Position numbers and translations under genes: made by a program | Notes under the pieces: generated by a model | What the model was told of the DNA's origin: nothing | Seen by the model: only the letters and a program-made list of their open reading frames with translations | Databases searched by the model: none | NCBI GenBank assembly: GCA_947039505.1 | Contig: CAMQYZ010000004.1 | Coordinates: 1-64,000, forward strand | Length of the DNA: 64,000 nucleotides | From: an uncultured Mycoplasma sp. | GTDB lineage: Bacteria > Bacillota_I > Bacilli_A > Mycoplasmatales > Metamycoplasmataceae | Direction of reading: 5' to 3' | Shown: piece by piece, positions 12,055 to 23,499 of the stretch | Numbering within the stretch: position 1 is the first letter of the stretch | Layout: the number at the start of each line of letters is the position of its first letter

Positions 12055-12080
12055 TTTTTAGTAAAATTTAAATTAAAAAT

Positions 12081-12120
12081 ATTATATTTAAAATAATACC
12101 AAATTTATTGATAAAATCAA
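12081..12120 (-). promoter_or_regulatory. Candidate promoter for infA-rplQ segment
   Basis: Minus strand TTGATT (12120-12115), 16 nt, TATTAT (12098-12093); additional TATAAT at 12086-12081; lies after the map stop codon. Confidence 0.45.
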
Positions 12121-12152
12121 CATTTTTGCATAAATATAGTTTTTTATGAACA

Positions 12153-12893
12153 TTAAGTTAAAACGATTCCTTTGCCATTTTGAATCAATACTGTTTGTTC
12201 AAAGTGGCTTGCTTTTTTGTTGTTTTTAGAAATAACTGTTCAACCATCTTTTAAAATTTTTATTTTTTTTGATTTTTGAAGAATCATTGGTTCTATACAA
12301 ATAACCATATTATCTTTCAAAATCATACCCTTATCTTTTTGACCATCATTATAAATATATGGCTCTTCATGAAGAGCTTTTCCGATTCCATGTCCACTAA
12401 ATTCATCTGGTGTATACAGGTTTTTAGATTTTATAAAGGAACCTATTGCAAATGCAATATCTCCCGTTGTTGCACCTTTTTTAATTGCTTGAAGTCCTTT
12501 TTGAAAAGCTTCTTCTGCAGCTTTGATTAAATAATCATTTTCTTCACTAGAATTTCCAACAGCCTTGGTAAATGCTGAATCAGAAAAATAACCTTGATAA
12601 ATAACACCGGCATCAATTGAGACAAGATCTCCTTCAAGTAAAACTCTATTAGAAGGAATTCCATGAATTAATTCTTCATTAACAGATGCACAAATAGTTC
12701 CTGTAAATCCTTGATAACCAAGAAAAGCGGGTTTCCCACCTCTTTTTACAATTTCATCAAAAGCAATTTTATCTAATTCAAGCAATGAAATCCCAGGTTT
12801 TATTGCATCAAAAAGTATTTTTTTGACCTTTGATAAAATAGCACATGATTCAGTAATCAACTTTATTTCTTCGTCAGTTTTTATTAAATTCAT
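12153..12893 (-). CDS. map: Methionine aminopeptidase, type I
   Basis: IKTDEEIKLITESCAILSKV..LSIDAGVIYQGYFSDSAFTKAVG..EFSGHGIGKALHEEPYIYN..; extends past TGA Trp (..KILKDGWTVISKNNKKASHFEQTVLIQNGKGIVLT). Confidence 0.95.
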
Positions 12894-13543
12894 TATTTGT
12901 TATACAATTCTATTATTTGAGCAACAATTGTTTTAATTTCTGAATCAGAATCAATTCTTACTAGCATTGATTTCTCACTATAATAATCAATCAATATTTT
13001 AGTTTGATCATTATATACTTGTAAACGTTTGATGATTGCTTGTGGTTCATCATCGGCTCTAGTTACTAATAAAGTTTCATCTGACTCACAATAAGGATGT
13101 TTGCTTGATTTCATATTTGATTCATTATATGTTTTTTTACATTGAGAACAAAATAATCTTTGTGATAATCTTGCCACAATTTTATCTTCTGATAATTCTA
13201 AAAGAATCACCATAAATTTGTCTTGATTTAAATTATTTAAAAAATCAGCTTGTTCTACAGTTCTTGGGTAACCATCTAAAATATAATTTGTTTGTGATTC
13301 TTTTAATTCCATAACTGTTTTTTTAACAACTTCATTGGTAATATCATCAGTTACATATGAACCAGAAGCAACAATTTCTTTGATTTTTAATCCTAAAGAT
13401 GTTTCATTTTTAATTTCTTCACGAAAAATATCTCCAGTTGAAATATGCTTAATCGCCATTGCTTTTTGCAATTCTGAAGAAATTGTTCCTTTACCTGTCC
13501 CAGGAGCTCCTAAGAAAATAATATTTTTTGCTTGTTTTATCAT
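12893..13543 (-). CDS. adk: Adenylate kinase
   Basis: FLGAPGTGKGTISSELQ.., zinc-lid CSQCKKTYN..YC. Confidence 0.95.
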   Translation of the reverse strand: MIKQAKNIIFLGAPGTGKGTISSELQKAMAIKHISTGDIFREEIKNETSLGLKIKEIVASGSYVTDDITNEVVKKTVMELKESQTNYILDGYPRTVEQADFLNNLNQDKFMVILLELSEDKIVARLSQRLFCSQCKKTYNESNMKSSKHPYCESDETLLVTRADDEPQAIIKRLQVYNDQTKILIDYYSEKSMLVRIDSDSEIKTIVAQIIELYNK

Positions 13544-15030
13544 AAGATTGATCCATTTCTATTATCATTGTCGTAGTCTTCATTTAATAATTCTACATCT
13601 CTTGTCATTTTTGTAAAATCATAAACTTCTTGAGCAACAATTTCTGTTTTATTTTTTTGGTTTTTTCGAACATTTGATGTTTTATAACGAACTCTAACTT
13701 GCTCCATTGTTTCAATAGAAACAGACACTATAATCATTAATGACGTTCCACCAAAAGTTATCGATGGATTGACTCCAGATATTTGCATTATATATTCTAT
13801 GGAAGCTAAAACCGTTAAATAAAATGCTGAAAAAATTGATAATCTCATAACTATAGATGTTAAATAATCTTCAGTTTGTTCTCCAGGTCTAATTCCAGGA
13901 ATATATGTTGAATTGCGATTGAAGTCTTCAACCATTTTATCAATTCTTGATTGTTGTAGTCCCATAATTATTGTAAAAATAAACACGGATACCGAAAAAA
14001 TTAATAAACCAATAGGAGCTGTTAATAAGAAATTTTTTTGGAATCAAACAATTGTTAAATATGTTTCATCTAGAAAACCAGCAATAAAATTAATGATCAT
14101 TAATGGAAAAGAAGTGATTAGCATTCCAAAAATAACAGGCATTACCCCGGCAGCGTTTATTTTCAAAGGCAAATATGAAAGCTCTTTAACACTACGACTT
14201 CTTCCAGAGCCAATATGTTGAATAGGAATTTTTCTTTCGGCTTGATAAACAATGTTAATCAAGTACATAACTAAAATAAAAGCGAATATATATAAAACAA
14301 AATAAACAATACCAGTCAATAATTCAGTACCAGCAAGACCGGCAGGTATCATTTGTTCAAACGCCGCTGTAAAAATTGGTGGTAAAGATATAATTGTTCC
14401 TGTTAAAATCAATAAAGATGTTCCATTACCTACACCTTTATTAGTAATTTGTTCCGAAATAAACAATGATAAAAATGATCCAGCAACCATAACAAGCGGT
14501 AAAACCAAATAAATAAATCATCCTTGATTAAATTCAGGAGATAATTCAACAAAACCTATTGTACCGGTTTGTAAAGATTGTGTTAATACCATTGCTTGAA
14601 TAATGGCTATCAAAAAAGTTAATGTTCGAGTTATGTAATTTATTTTGATTCTACCAGCAGGACCTGATTGCGATAAACGATAAATCGGTGGGAATAATTT
14701 TGTTTGTGCAAAAGTCATAATAATTGAAGCAGAAATAAAGGGGCTTATACCCAATGAAACAAGAGAAAATCTTCTAAGTCCTCCTCCTCCAATAGTATTT
14801 AAGATCCCAAAAAAATTATTAGGATCAATATTTTCTCCTTCAACTATTTTGACTCCGGGAACAGTGATAGATCCAATAATAACAAAAAATGACATCATCA
14901 TTAATGTAAAAATAATTTTTTTAGTTAATACTTTATCTTTAAAATTGTCAACTAAATTTTTTTGAAAAAACAAAAAAATTCTTGAAAAGAAAAGTGAGAT
15001 TGATGTTCCAATTCTTTTGAAGAATTTCAA
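13540..15030 (-). CDS. secY: Preprotein translocase subunit SecY
   Basis: ORFs 13540..13986, 14044..14508 and 14518..15030 join via TGA Trp codons; LGISPFISASIIM, SLFISEQITNKGVGNGTSLLI, RPGEQTEDYL motifs. Confidence 0.95.
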
Positions 15031-15031
15031 G

Positions 15032-15469
15032 TTAAATAACCTCTACGCTTCCGCCGGCTTCTTCTATTTGTTTGATTGCACTTTGTGATGCAGCATTAAT
15101 TTTAACTGTGAACTTTTTACTCACGGTTCCATTCGATAATAATTTCACAGGCATGTTTTTATTACGAGCGATTTTAAGCGCATTTAATTTTTCAACAGTA
15201 ATTTCTTCATTAGCTTCAAAGTTTAATTCTAAATCTTCCAAAGAAACCACTTGATATTCAACATGATTAACATTATTAAAACCTCTTTTAGGAACACGTC
15301 TAAATCAAGGGTTTTGTCCACCCTCAAAACCTGGTCTAGTTCCGGTTCTTTTATTTTGTCCTGATTGACCTTTACCAGCTTGCTTACCTTTTCCGGCTGA
15401 ATGACCACGACCTACACGTGTTTTTTCTTTACGTGCGCCTTCATTTGGTTTAAGTGAATGTAATTTCAT
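15032..15469 (-). CDS. rplO: 50S ribosomal protein L15
   Basis: [64 protein letters not shown].. Confidence 0.95.
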
Positions 15470-15525
15470 ATTTACTCCTTTTTAAATTTTATAAAATTTT
15501 TGTTAATTGTTTTCAAAATAAAACA

Positions 15526-16248
15526 TTATTTTAAAATTTGATTAACGCTAATGTCTCTTAAGTTTGCAATTTCTTCTATTGTTCTTAATTTTGAAAGTGC
15601 TTTTAATGTTGCTTTTGCTGTATTAGCTTTAGTTCTTGAACCATATGATTTTGTATAAATATCAGTAATACCAGCTAATTCAACAACAGAACGTACTGTA
15701 CCTGATGCAATAATACCTTTTCCTTTTGGAGCCGGTTTTAATAATACATTCGATGATAAGTATTTAGTTTGAATTTCATGAGGAATAGTTGATTTATTAA
15801 TAATAGGTACATTGATCATATTAGTTTGAGCATTTTTAATAGCCTTTTTAATTGAATCAGGAACTTCTTTGGCTTTACCATGTCCAATTCCAACTTTACC
15901 TTTTTTATTACCAATAATAACAATTGCTGAGAATGAAAATCTTCTTCCACCCTTGACAACAGTTGTTACTCTAGCAATATCAATAACTTTTTCTTCAAAT
16001 TCACTTACTCTTTTTTTCATAGGAGGACGTTTTCTTGAATTTGTTGTTCCATCGCCTTTTGGTTTTCTCACAAAATTAGTTGAATTAGAGGCAAAATGAG
16101 ATTTTCCTCCCGCTTTTGGAGAAACGTTAACTTCACGAGTACCTTCTACTTTTTTAACTTCCACTTTATTAGTGTTGGCTGTTGTAGCTTCTTGTGTTGA
16201 TTGAACTTTGTTTTGTGCTAGTTCCACTTTTTCTTTTGTATTATCCAT
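15526..16248 (-). CDS. rpsE: 30S ribosomal protein S5 (with long N-terminal extension)
   Basis: [49 protein letters not shown] core; ~85-aa low-complexity N-terminus. Confidence 0.95.
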   Translation of the reverse strand: MDNTKEKVELAQNKVQSTQEATTANTNKVEVKKVEGTREVNVSPKAGGKSHFASNSTNFVRKPKGDGTTNSRKRPPMKKRVSEFEEKVIDIARVTTVVKGGRRFSFSAIVIIGNKKGKVGIGHGKAKEVPDSIKKAIKNAQTNMINVPIINKSTIPHEIQTKYLSSNVLLKPAPKGKGIIASGTVRSVVELAGITDIYTKSYGSRTKANTAKATLKALSKLRTIEEIANLRDISVNQILK

Positions 16249-16250
16249 AA

Positions 16251-16601
16251 CTAAAACTTAATCCCTTCTTCTCTTATTGCATCAGCAAAAGCTTGCACAC
16301 GTCCATGATAAAGATATCCTGAACGATCAAAAACTATTTTTTCAATTTTCAATTGCTTAATTTTGATCCCCAATTCTTTACCAACTTTTTGTGCAGCTTT
16401 AATATTTCCACCATAAACTTCATCCTTAATAGTTGAAACTGAAGCCAAAGTTTTACCTGTGGTATCATCAATTAATTGTGCATAAAAATTTTGTAAAGAT
16501 TTATGAACGGATACTCTAGGGATAATTGGTGTCCCACTTATTTTAGTTCTTATTTTAAGATGTTTTTTTAATCTTGCTTGATTTCTTGATTTTGTTGCCA
16601 T
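16251..16601 (-). CDS. rplR: 50S ribosomal protein L18
   Basis: [52 protein letters not shown]. Confidence 0.95.
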   Translation of the reverse strand: MATKSRNQARLKKHLKIRTKISGTPIIPRVSVHKSLQNFYAQLIDDTTGKTLASVSTIKDEVYGGNIKAAQKVGKELGIKIKQLKIEKIVFDRSGYLYHGRVQAFADAIREEGIKF

Positions 16602-16614
16602 ATATTTTACCTAC

Positions 16615-17154
16615 CTACTTAGAAGAAGCTTTCCCCTCTTTACGACGAATAACTTCATTGTCGTACATTATTCCTTTACCTGAATAAACATTTGGTTTTC
16701 TGATTTTTCTGATTTTAGCAGAAAATTCTCCAACAGATTGCTTATCATTACCTGAAACAATTATTTCAGTAGCTTTTGGTAATTCTAATTTGATATCTGC
16801 AGGTATTTGTAATTTATGTGGATGTGAATAACCAGCATGAACTTCTAATTCTTCTCCAGCAACCATTGCCTTATAACCAACACCCTTAATTAAAAGTTTC
16901 TTAGTAAAACCAGCTGAAACACCAATAATCATTCCTGATATTAAAGAGTTTGTTGTTCCATGTAATTGTTTAGTGTGTTTTTCTTCATTAGCTCTTACTG
17001 TTGTTAATTTATTATCTTCTACTTTTACAGATATTAAAGGTGAAAAAATACGAGACAAAGTACCTCTAGAACCACTTATTTCAATAAGTGTTTCTTTTAT
17101 ATCAATAGTAACACCTGTTGGTATTTCTAAAACTCTATTTCCGACTCTTGACAT
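16615..17154 (-). CDS. rplF: 50S ribosomal protein L6
   Basis: MSRVGNRVLEIPTGV..GVGYKAMVAGEELEVHAGYSHPHKL..YSGKGIMYDNEVIRRKEGKASSK. Confidence 0.96.
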   Translation of the reverse strand: MSRVGNRVLEIPTGVTIDIKETLIEISGSRGTLSRIFSPLISVKVEDNKLTTVRANEEKHTKQLHGTTNSLISGMIIGVSAGFTKKLLIKGVGYKAMVAGEELEVHAGYSHPHKLQIPADIKLELPKATEIIVSGNDKQSVGEFSAKIRKIRKPNVYSGKGIMYDNEVIRRKEGKASSK

Positions 17155-17160
17155 ATTTTC

Positions 17161-17559
17161 TTATCAAACATAGGCTAGCACTTCGCCACCTATATTTGCC
17201 TTTCTCGCTTCTTTATCTGTAATTATTCCTTTTGAAGTAGAAATAATTGCAATTCCAAATCCTGATAAAACTTTAGGAATAGATTCAACTTCTGAATAAA
17301 CTCTAAGTCCTGGTTTTGAAATTCTTTTTATATCGGTAATAACTCTTTCATTACCTTTATATTTTAAAGTTAAAATAATTTCTTTTTTAACTCCATTTGT
17401 ATTGATTTCGAATTCACTAACATATCCTTCTCTTTTCATAATTTCCAAAATTTTAATTTTAGTATTTGAATGAGGTATCATAACTGTTTTGTGTTTTCTT
17501 GAGTTCGCCATTTTGATACGAACAATCATATCTGCTATTGGATCTGTAATAAATGCCAT
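17161..17559 (-). CDS. rpsH: 30S ribosomal protein S8
   Basis: [64 protein letters not shown]. Confidence 0.96.
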
Positions 17560-17560
17560 A

Positions 17561-17746
17561 TTATCAACTCGCTTTCTTTACTCCAGGTATTTTTCCTTCG
17601 TGTGCTAATTTTCTAAAACAAATTCTACATATTTCGAATTTCTTAAGAACTGAATGAGGACGTCCACATAATTGACAACGTGTATATTCTCTAGCACTAA
17701 ATTTAGGGTGTCTAGCAGCTTTTATTTTTAATGATTTTTTTGCCAT
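17561..17746 (-). CDS. rpsZ: 30S ribosomal protein S14 (zinc-type)
   Basis: [61 protein letters not shown]; CxxC pairs. Confidence 0.95.
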
Positions 17747-17754
17747 AACTATAC

Positions 17755-18306
17755 CTACTTATTACCTTTGCTAAAAGGCATCCCTAATTTTTCTAATAAA
17801 GCAAATGCTTCTTTATCTGTTTTTGCGGTTGTGACAATAATAATATCCAAACCTTTTATCTTTCTAATCTTATCAAATGAAATTGATGGAAAAATAATTT
17901 GTTCTTTAATTCCTATAGCAAAGTTTCCTGAACCATCAAAGGCTTTTGGACTAACTCCTCTAAAGTCTCTAATTCTAGGAATAGATACATTGATTAGTTC
18001 ATATAAGAATGCTCAAGCTTTATCTCTTCTTAAAGTTACTTTTCCACCCATAGGCATTCCTTCACGCAACTTTCAAGAAGCCAATGATTTTCTTGCTCTT
18101 GTTTCAGCTGGTTTTTGACCAGTAATAAGAGTTAATTCATTATGAACTTCTTCAATAGCTTTTGAGTTGGTAACTTCACGACCCGCTGTCATATTAAGAA
18201 CAATTTTCTCTATTCTTGGAACTTCCATAATAGATGAATAATTAAATTCTTTCATTAAAGCAGGAACGATTTCTTTATTATATTTAGCATGTAAAACTGT
18301 TTCCAT
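17755..18306 (-). CDS. rplE: 50S ribosomal protein L5
   Basis: ..[80 protein letters not shown].. Confidence 0.95.
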
Positions 18307-18309
18307 AAA

Positions 18310-18627
18310 TTAAACTTCCTTTCCTGTTTTTCTTTCAAAACGAACTTTTTTTCCATCAACTATTTTAAAACCAATTTTAGTTGGTTCATTAACACCTTTT
18401 TTTGAGTGTTTTGTTTTAAGGGCAACATTTGAAATATGTATTGAAGCTTCTCTTTGTTCAATTGAACCTTCTGTTTTTTCTTGTGTTGGCTTAATGTGTT
18501 TAGTAACCATATTAATATCTTTTATCAAAACTCTTTCAGTTTTGTTATCAATCTTAATAATAAAACCTGATTTCCCTTTTTCTGATCCAGCAAGAATTAC
18601 TACTTCATCATTTTTTCTTAATTTCAT
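18310..18627 (-). CDS. rplX: 50S ribosomal protein L24
   Basis: MKLRKNDEVVILAGSEKGKSGFIIKI..NMVTKHIKPTQ. Confidence 0.95.
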   Translation of the reverse strand: MKLRKNDEVVILAGSEKGKSGFIIKIDNKTERVLIKDINMVTKHIKPTQEKTEGSIEQREASIHISNVALKTKHSKKGVNEPTKIGFKIVDGKKVRFERKTGKEV

Positions 18628-18637
18628 AATAACCTTC

Positions 18638-19006
18638 CTATAATACTTCAGATGCTAGTGAAGCAATCTTTAGATATCCTTTTTCTCTTAATTCACGAGC
18701 AATTGGTCCAAAAACACGAGTACCCCTAGGAGTTCCATCTTCCTTAAGAATAACTACTGCATTATCATCAAATCTAATATGTGATCCGTCTTTTCTCTTC
18801 ACACCATATTTGGTTCTTACAATAACCGCTCTTACAACTTGTCCTTCTTTTACTACACCATTAGGAGTAGCTTTTTTAATAGAACATACTATAATATCTC
18901 CAATATTAGAAGATTTCTTGACAGATCCACCAATGTTCCTAATAACTCCGACAATTTTTGCACCAGAATTATCAGCAACATTTAGTCTTGACATTTCTAA
19001 AACCAT
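18638..19006 (-). CDS. rplN: 50S ribosomal protein L14
   Basis: [67 protein letters not shown]. Confidence 0.97.
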   Translation of the reverse strand: MVLEMSRLNVADNSGAKIVGVIRNIGGSVKKSSNIGDIIVCSIKKATPNGVVKEGQVVRAVIVRTKYGVKRKDGSHIRFDDNAVVILKEDGTPRGTRVFGPIARELREKGYLKIASLASEVL

Positions 19007-19290
19007 TATTTACCTTCTTTCGCAATTTCTCTTATTTTTTCTAAACGAAAGCTTTTAGTTTTAGATATTGGTCTTGTACTAGTGATTTTAACAATATCTC
19101 CCATTTTTGCAATTCCTTCTTCATCATGAGCAGCAAAACGTTTTGTTTGTTTAAAACGCTTGTTATACAAAGGGTGTTTTACATATATGTCAACAGCAAC
19201 AATAATAGTTTTATTGTTTTTAGTTGAAACAACTATTCCGGTAAGTGATTTTCTAGAATTTTTTCTAATAGTTTGCTCAACTTGTTCCAT
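19006..19290 (-). CDS. rpsQ: 30S ribosomal protein S17
   Basis: [65 protein letters not shown]. Confidence 0.96.
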   Translation of the reverse strand: MEQVEQTIRKNSRKSLTGIVVSTKNNKTIIVAVDIYVKHPLYNKRFKQTKRFAAHDEEGIAKMGDIVKITSTRPISKTKSFRLEKIREIAKEGK

Positions 19291-19595
19291 TATTTCACTT
19301 CCTTATCTTTTGTTTTTGATACTTTTTTCTCTGTATTATTTGTTTTAGAAGAAACTTTTTTAATTTCTTTTACCTTAGAAGTTTTCACTTCTTTTTTCAC
19401 AACTAAAGGATTATCAATATTTTTTAAAGCAGTTAATGCTTTAGCAATATCTCTACGCACCATTTTAATCTTATGTGTTTGATCTTGTTGTCCTGTTTTA
19501 TTTTTAAATCTTAATAAAAACAATTCTGCTTTCAATTCATTGATTAATTCCAAAAGTTCATTTTGAGATTTTTTTTGGATTACATTATATTGCAT
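19290..19595 (-). CDS. rpmC: 50S ribosomal protein L29 with Lys-rich C-terminal extension
   Basis: [50 protein letters not shown] core followed by [31 protein letters not shown]. Confidence 0.93.
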   Translation of the reverse strand: MQYNVIQKKSQNELLELINELKAELFLLRFKNKTGQQDQTHKIKMVRRDIAKALTALKNIDNPLVVKKEVKTSKVKEIKKVSSKTNNTEKKVSKTKDKEVK

Positions 19596-20019
19596 GTTGT
19601 GCCTCGCTATCTGCTTTAGAAACTATTTTTACTCTAACTGGTAATTTATGACCACCAAGTCTCAAGGCATCTTTAGCTATTTCTTCACTAACTCCTGAAA
19701 CTTCAAATAACATTGTATTCACTTTTACAACCGCTACTCATTTTTCTACGTTCCCTTTTCCTTTACCCATTCTTACTCCAATTGGTTTAGATGTTAAAGA
19801 TAAGTGAGGGAAAACTCTAATAATAACTTGTCCTTCACGACCCATTCTACGAGTAATAGCAATCCTTGCAGATTCTATTTGTCTAGCAGAAAGTCAATTA
19901 GAAGTTTTTGCTTGTAAACCGAATTCACCAAAAGAAACTTTGTTACCTTTAAAAGCAACTCCTTTATCATGATTTATTCTAAATGTTTTACGATGTTTAG
20001 TTCTTTTAGGTTGTAACAT
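19585..20019 (-). CDS. rplP: 50S ribosomal protein L16
   Basis: [98 protein letters not shown].. Confidence 0.95.
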
Positions 20020-20669
20020 TATTTACCACCTTCCATAACATCTCCGAGTGATATTCAAACTTTAACACCAATAGCACCATAAGTTGTTCTTGCTGTTGCT
20101 GTTGAATAATCTACATTTTGTCTAAGAGTATGTAATTTCATTTCACCTTCAGTATAACCTTCACTACGAGCCATATCAACTCCATTTAATCTTCCTGAAA
20201 CTTTAGTTTTTATACCTTTAGCTCCAGCTTTTAAAGCACTTCTAATTGCAAATTTTTGCGCAACTCTAAAAGGTGCACGAGATTCTAACTTGATAGCTAT
20301 TTCTTCTGCAACTAAACGAGCATTTAATTCCGGAAATTCTATTGCTATAACTTCTAAGTTTAATTTTAATTGACGATTTTTTGTGAATTTTTGAATATTA
20401 GTTGTTAATAATTTAAGATTTGCACCTTCATTACCAAGAACAACTCCAGGTTTTGCAGTATAAACTAGAACCGAAACTTTTTCATCTTGTGTTCTTTTAA
20501 TAATTACATTACCAATTTGATATTCTCTAACAAATTTTTCTAAATATTCACGAATTTTCATATCTTCTAATAAATAAGTTGAAAACTTAGATTTATCTGC
20601 TATTCACACAGCGTTATGTGCTTTGGTTATACCGTAACGGAAACCATTTGGATTTACTTTTTGTCCCAT
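20019..20669 (-). CDS. rpsC: 30S ribosomal protein S3
   Basis: [29 protein letters not shown].. joined to ORF 20055..20561; KH domain and ..[46 protein letters not shown]. Confidence 0.95.
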
Positions 20670-20681
20670 AAATACCTCTCT

Positions 20682-21020
20682 CTACTTTTCTTCTAACTTA
20701 ATAACAAAGTGTGAAGTTCTTTTTAATATTGGAAATGCTCTACCTTGAGCTCTAGGTTGAAATCTTTTCAAAGTTGGTCCTTCATTAACTAACATTTCTG
20801 AAATGAACAATTTGTCTCCATCCATCCCTTTAGTATTAATTGCATTTGCAATTGCTGAATTTAATAATTTTAAAAATAATCTTGAAGCTTTTTTATTTGA
20901 ATTGTTTAAAATTGATAAAGCTTCTGAAGTAGTTTCATTTCTTATTTGATCTGCAACTAAACGTGCTTTTCTAGGTGAAATTCTTTGTAATTTCAATTGT
21001 GCTGATGCTTGTACTTTCAT
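20682..21020 (-). CDS. rplV: 50S ribosomal protein L22
   Basis: RISPRKARLVADQIRNETTSEALSIL..LFISEMLVNEGPTLKRFQPRAQGRAFPILKRTSHFVI. Confidence 0.96.
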   Translation of the reverse strand: MKVQASAQLKLQRISPRKARLVADQIRNETTSEALSILNNSNKKASRLFLKLLNSAIANAINTKGMDGDKLFISEMLVNEGPTLKRFQPRAQGRAFPILKRTSHFVIKLEEK

Positions 21021-21298
21021 TATTTTTTCTTCCCTTTATCATTACCATGACCTGAAAAGGTTCTAGTTGGTGAAAATTCACCCAACTTATGACCTACCAT
21101 ATCATCAGTAACATAAACATCTATAAATTTTTTTCCATTATGAACTTGAAATGTCAATCCAACAAAATCAGGAAAAATTGTTGAACGTCTTGATCAAGTT
21201 TGAATTGGTTTTTTTGGACTTTTCTTTGAAACAATAGCTTCAACTTTTTTAAGTAAATGATCTTCTGCAAAGGGTCCTTTTTTTAGTGATCTAGCCAT
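21020..21298 (-). CDS. rpsS: 30S ribosomal protein S19
   Basis: [92 protein letters not shown]. Confidence 0.96.
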
Positions 21299-22143
21299 TA
21301 TTTACCTTCTCTTCTTCTCTTAACAATTAATTTTGTTGAAGCTTTTTTATTATCTCTAGTTTTAACACCAAGAGCTTTTTTACCTCAAGGAGTCATTGGA
21401 GATTTACGCCCTATAGGTTGTTTACCTTCACCACCACCATGAGGGTGATCAATCGGATTCATAACAGAACCACGAACTGTAGGTCTGATTCCTTTGTGAC
21501 GATTACGTCCTGCTTTTCCAATATTAATAAGTGAATGTTCTTCATTACCAACTACACCAATTGTTGCTCTAGCTTTTGGCAAGAATTTTCTTACTTCTCC
21601 AGATTTAAGACGTAATATTAAATATTTACCTTTATCATCTCTACCTAATATTTGAGCACTTGTTCCGGCTGAACGAGCTAACTTAGCTCCTCCTCCTGGT
21701 TGTATCTCAATATTGTGAACTGTTGTACCTTCAGGAATATTTTCCAAAGGTAAACAATTACCTGGTTTAATATCTGCTTCAGGTCCTGAAAAAATAGAGT
21801 CACCAACTTTTAAACCTTTAGGTTGAATGATGTATCTTTTTTCACCATCAATATAATTAATCAAGCAAATGTTTGCACTACGATTTGGATCATATTCGAT
21901 TGAAACTACTTTTCCTTCAATTCCATCCTTGGTTCTTTTAAAATCAATAATTCTATATTTTCTTTTAACTCTTCCACCTTTATGTCTTGTAGTAATTTTT
22001 CCTTGGTTATTTCTTCCTGAATGTGTAGGAAGATTTACTAGCAATGATTTTTCAGGTTTGTCACCACTAAGGTTTGCTTTATAATCAAGAACTGTCATAT
22101 TACGTTGACCATTTGTGGTTGGCTTTAAGTGCTTAATTGCCAT
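21298..22143 (-). CDS. rplB: 50S ribosomal protein L2
   Basis: [108 protein letters not shown]. Confidence 0.97.
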
Positions 22144-22291
22144 AAATTTTCTCCCTTTACTTAAAAATAGTTTTTTTCTTTTAAGTTTTTATTTTTTTAA
22201 TGTTGTGATATTTCAACTTTTTTTATTCAAACAAATTTAATTGTTTTATTTGTTGGTTTTACTTATGTTTGAAAGTAATTCCTTTTTTAGA

Positions 22292-22732
22292 TTATTCTTT
22301 AGTAACTTTTTCAACTTTAGTTTCATCTGTTTTTTTGGTTTTAGACTTTGCAATTTTTTCAGCTATTTTTTTCTCAGCTTCTGAAATTGCTTTTAATTTC
22401 TCTAAATCTTTTTTAGGTTTTTTTAATTCCTCATCTTTTGCAATTCCTTCTTCAGGGAATATGTTTATTGATGCAGAATCTTTATTTAGCGTAATAATTG
22501 CCTTTTTGTAAGATTTAGTAAATCCGCTATATTTCCCAACTTTTTTTGCTTTCTTAGGAACATTAAACACATTTATTTTATCTATTTTTACTTCAAAAAT
22601 GAATTGAATGGCTTTTTTAATTTCTGTTTTAGAAGCTCTTTTATCCACTGCAAATGTATAAACATGTTCTTCCATTTGTTGATAAGTTTTTTCTGTAAGA
22701 ATAGGATATTTGATTATTTCATTAATATTCAT
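22292..22732 (-). CDS. rplW: 50S ribosomal protein L23 with C-terminal extension
   Basis: IIKYPILTEKTYQQMEEHVYTFAVDKRASKTEIKKAIQFIFEVKIDKINVFNVPKKAKKVGKYSGFTKSYKKAIITL; extra ~50-aa Lys/Glu-rich tail. Confidence 0.95.
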   Translation of the reverse strand: MNINEIIKYPILTEKTYQQMEEHVYTFAVDKRASKTEIKKAIQFIFEVKIDKINVFNVPKKAKKVGKYSGFTKSYKKAIITLNKDSASINIFPEEGIAKDEELKKPKKDLEKLKAISEAEKKIAEKIAKSKTKKTDETKVEKVTKE

Positions 22733-23499
22733 TATTTCATCATCCCTTCTAAAGTAGCTAGATCTTTTTTATTAATAACAAGTGCGTCTGTTCATAATAA
22801 AGATTCAACTGAAAGAGAATTAACTTTAATAGTTACAACTTTTGTATTGCTAGCTGATTTAAAAATATTTTCATCACTAGTAACCAATAAGATATGCTTT
22901 CTTTCCAATAAATTCAAATTATTTAATTGTTTTATTAATTCACTTGTTTTTGGTTTTTCTAATTTAATATCATCTGTAACTAAAATTAAGTTTTCTTTAT
23001 TCAATAATGTTAATGCAGATAGATAAGCTAAACGTTTAACTTTTTTATTTACTTTAGTATTGTAATTTCTTTCAACTTGTGGCCCAAATGCTCTACCACC
23101 ACCAACAAATACAGGAGAACGTAGTGTTCCAGCTCTCGCTTTACCTGTACCTTTTTGTTTTCAAGGTTTTTTACCTGTTCCAGATACTGTAGCTCTTGTT
23201 TTAACAGCATGAGTACCTTGACGTCTTGAACCTCTTTCAGAAAGAATGGTATCAAACATTGCTTGATTATTAACATTTTCAATTTCAAAAACTTCTTTTG
23301 ATAGTGCAACTTTATTGTTAAGTGGTTTTAATTCCGCTTTAGCTTTTAAAGTTCTTTCCTTTGAAGAAAGTTTTTTAATCGAAACTTCTTTTGAAACTGA
23401 CTTAATTGGTGTTGTTTTTTCCACTTTTACTTTTGGTTTTGAAGTTGTAGATTTTTCAGGTTTAGTAATAGGTGTTGTTTTTTTAGTAACTTTTTCCAT
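22732..23499 (-). CDS. rplD: 50S ribosomal protein L4 with N-terminal extension
   Basis: ORFs 23161..23499 and 22792..23004 join through TGA Trp: ..[55 protein letters not shown].. Confidence 0.94.

Noticed and set aside
12014-12060. Simple Rho-independent terminator of a plus-strand gene
   Set aside because: No plus-strand gene lies upstream, and the stem has a large asymmetric internal loop. Kept as a structured element instead, though a plus-strand sRNA is not excluded.
23049-23309. Minus ORF 23049..23309
   Set aside because: Out-of-frame shadow of rplD; the real frame crosses a TGA Trp codon.
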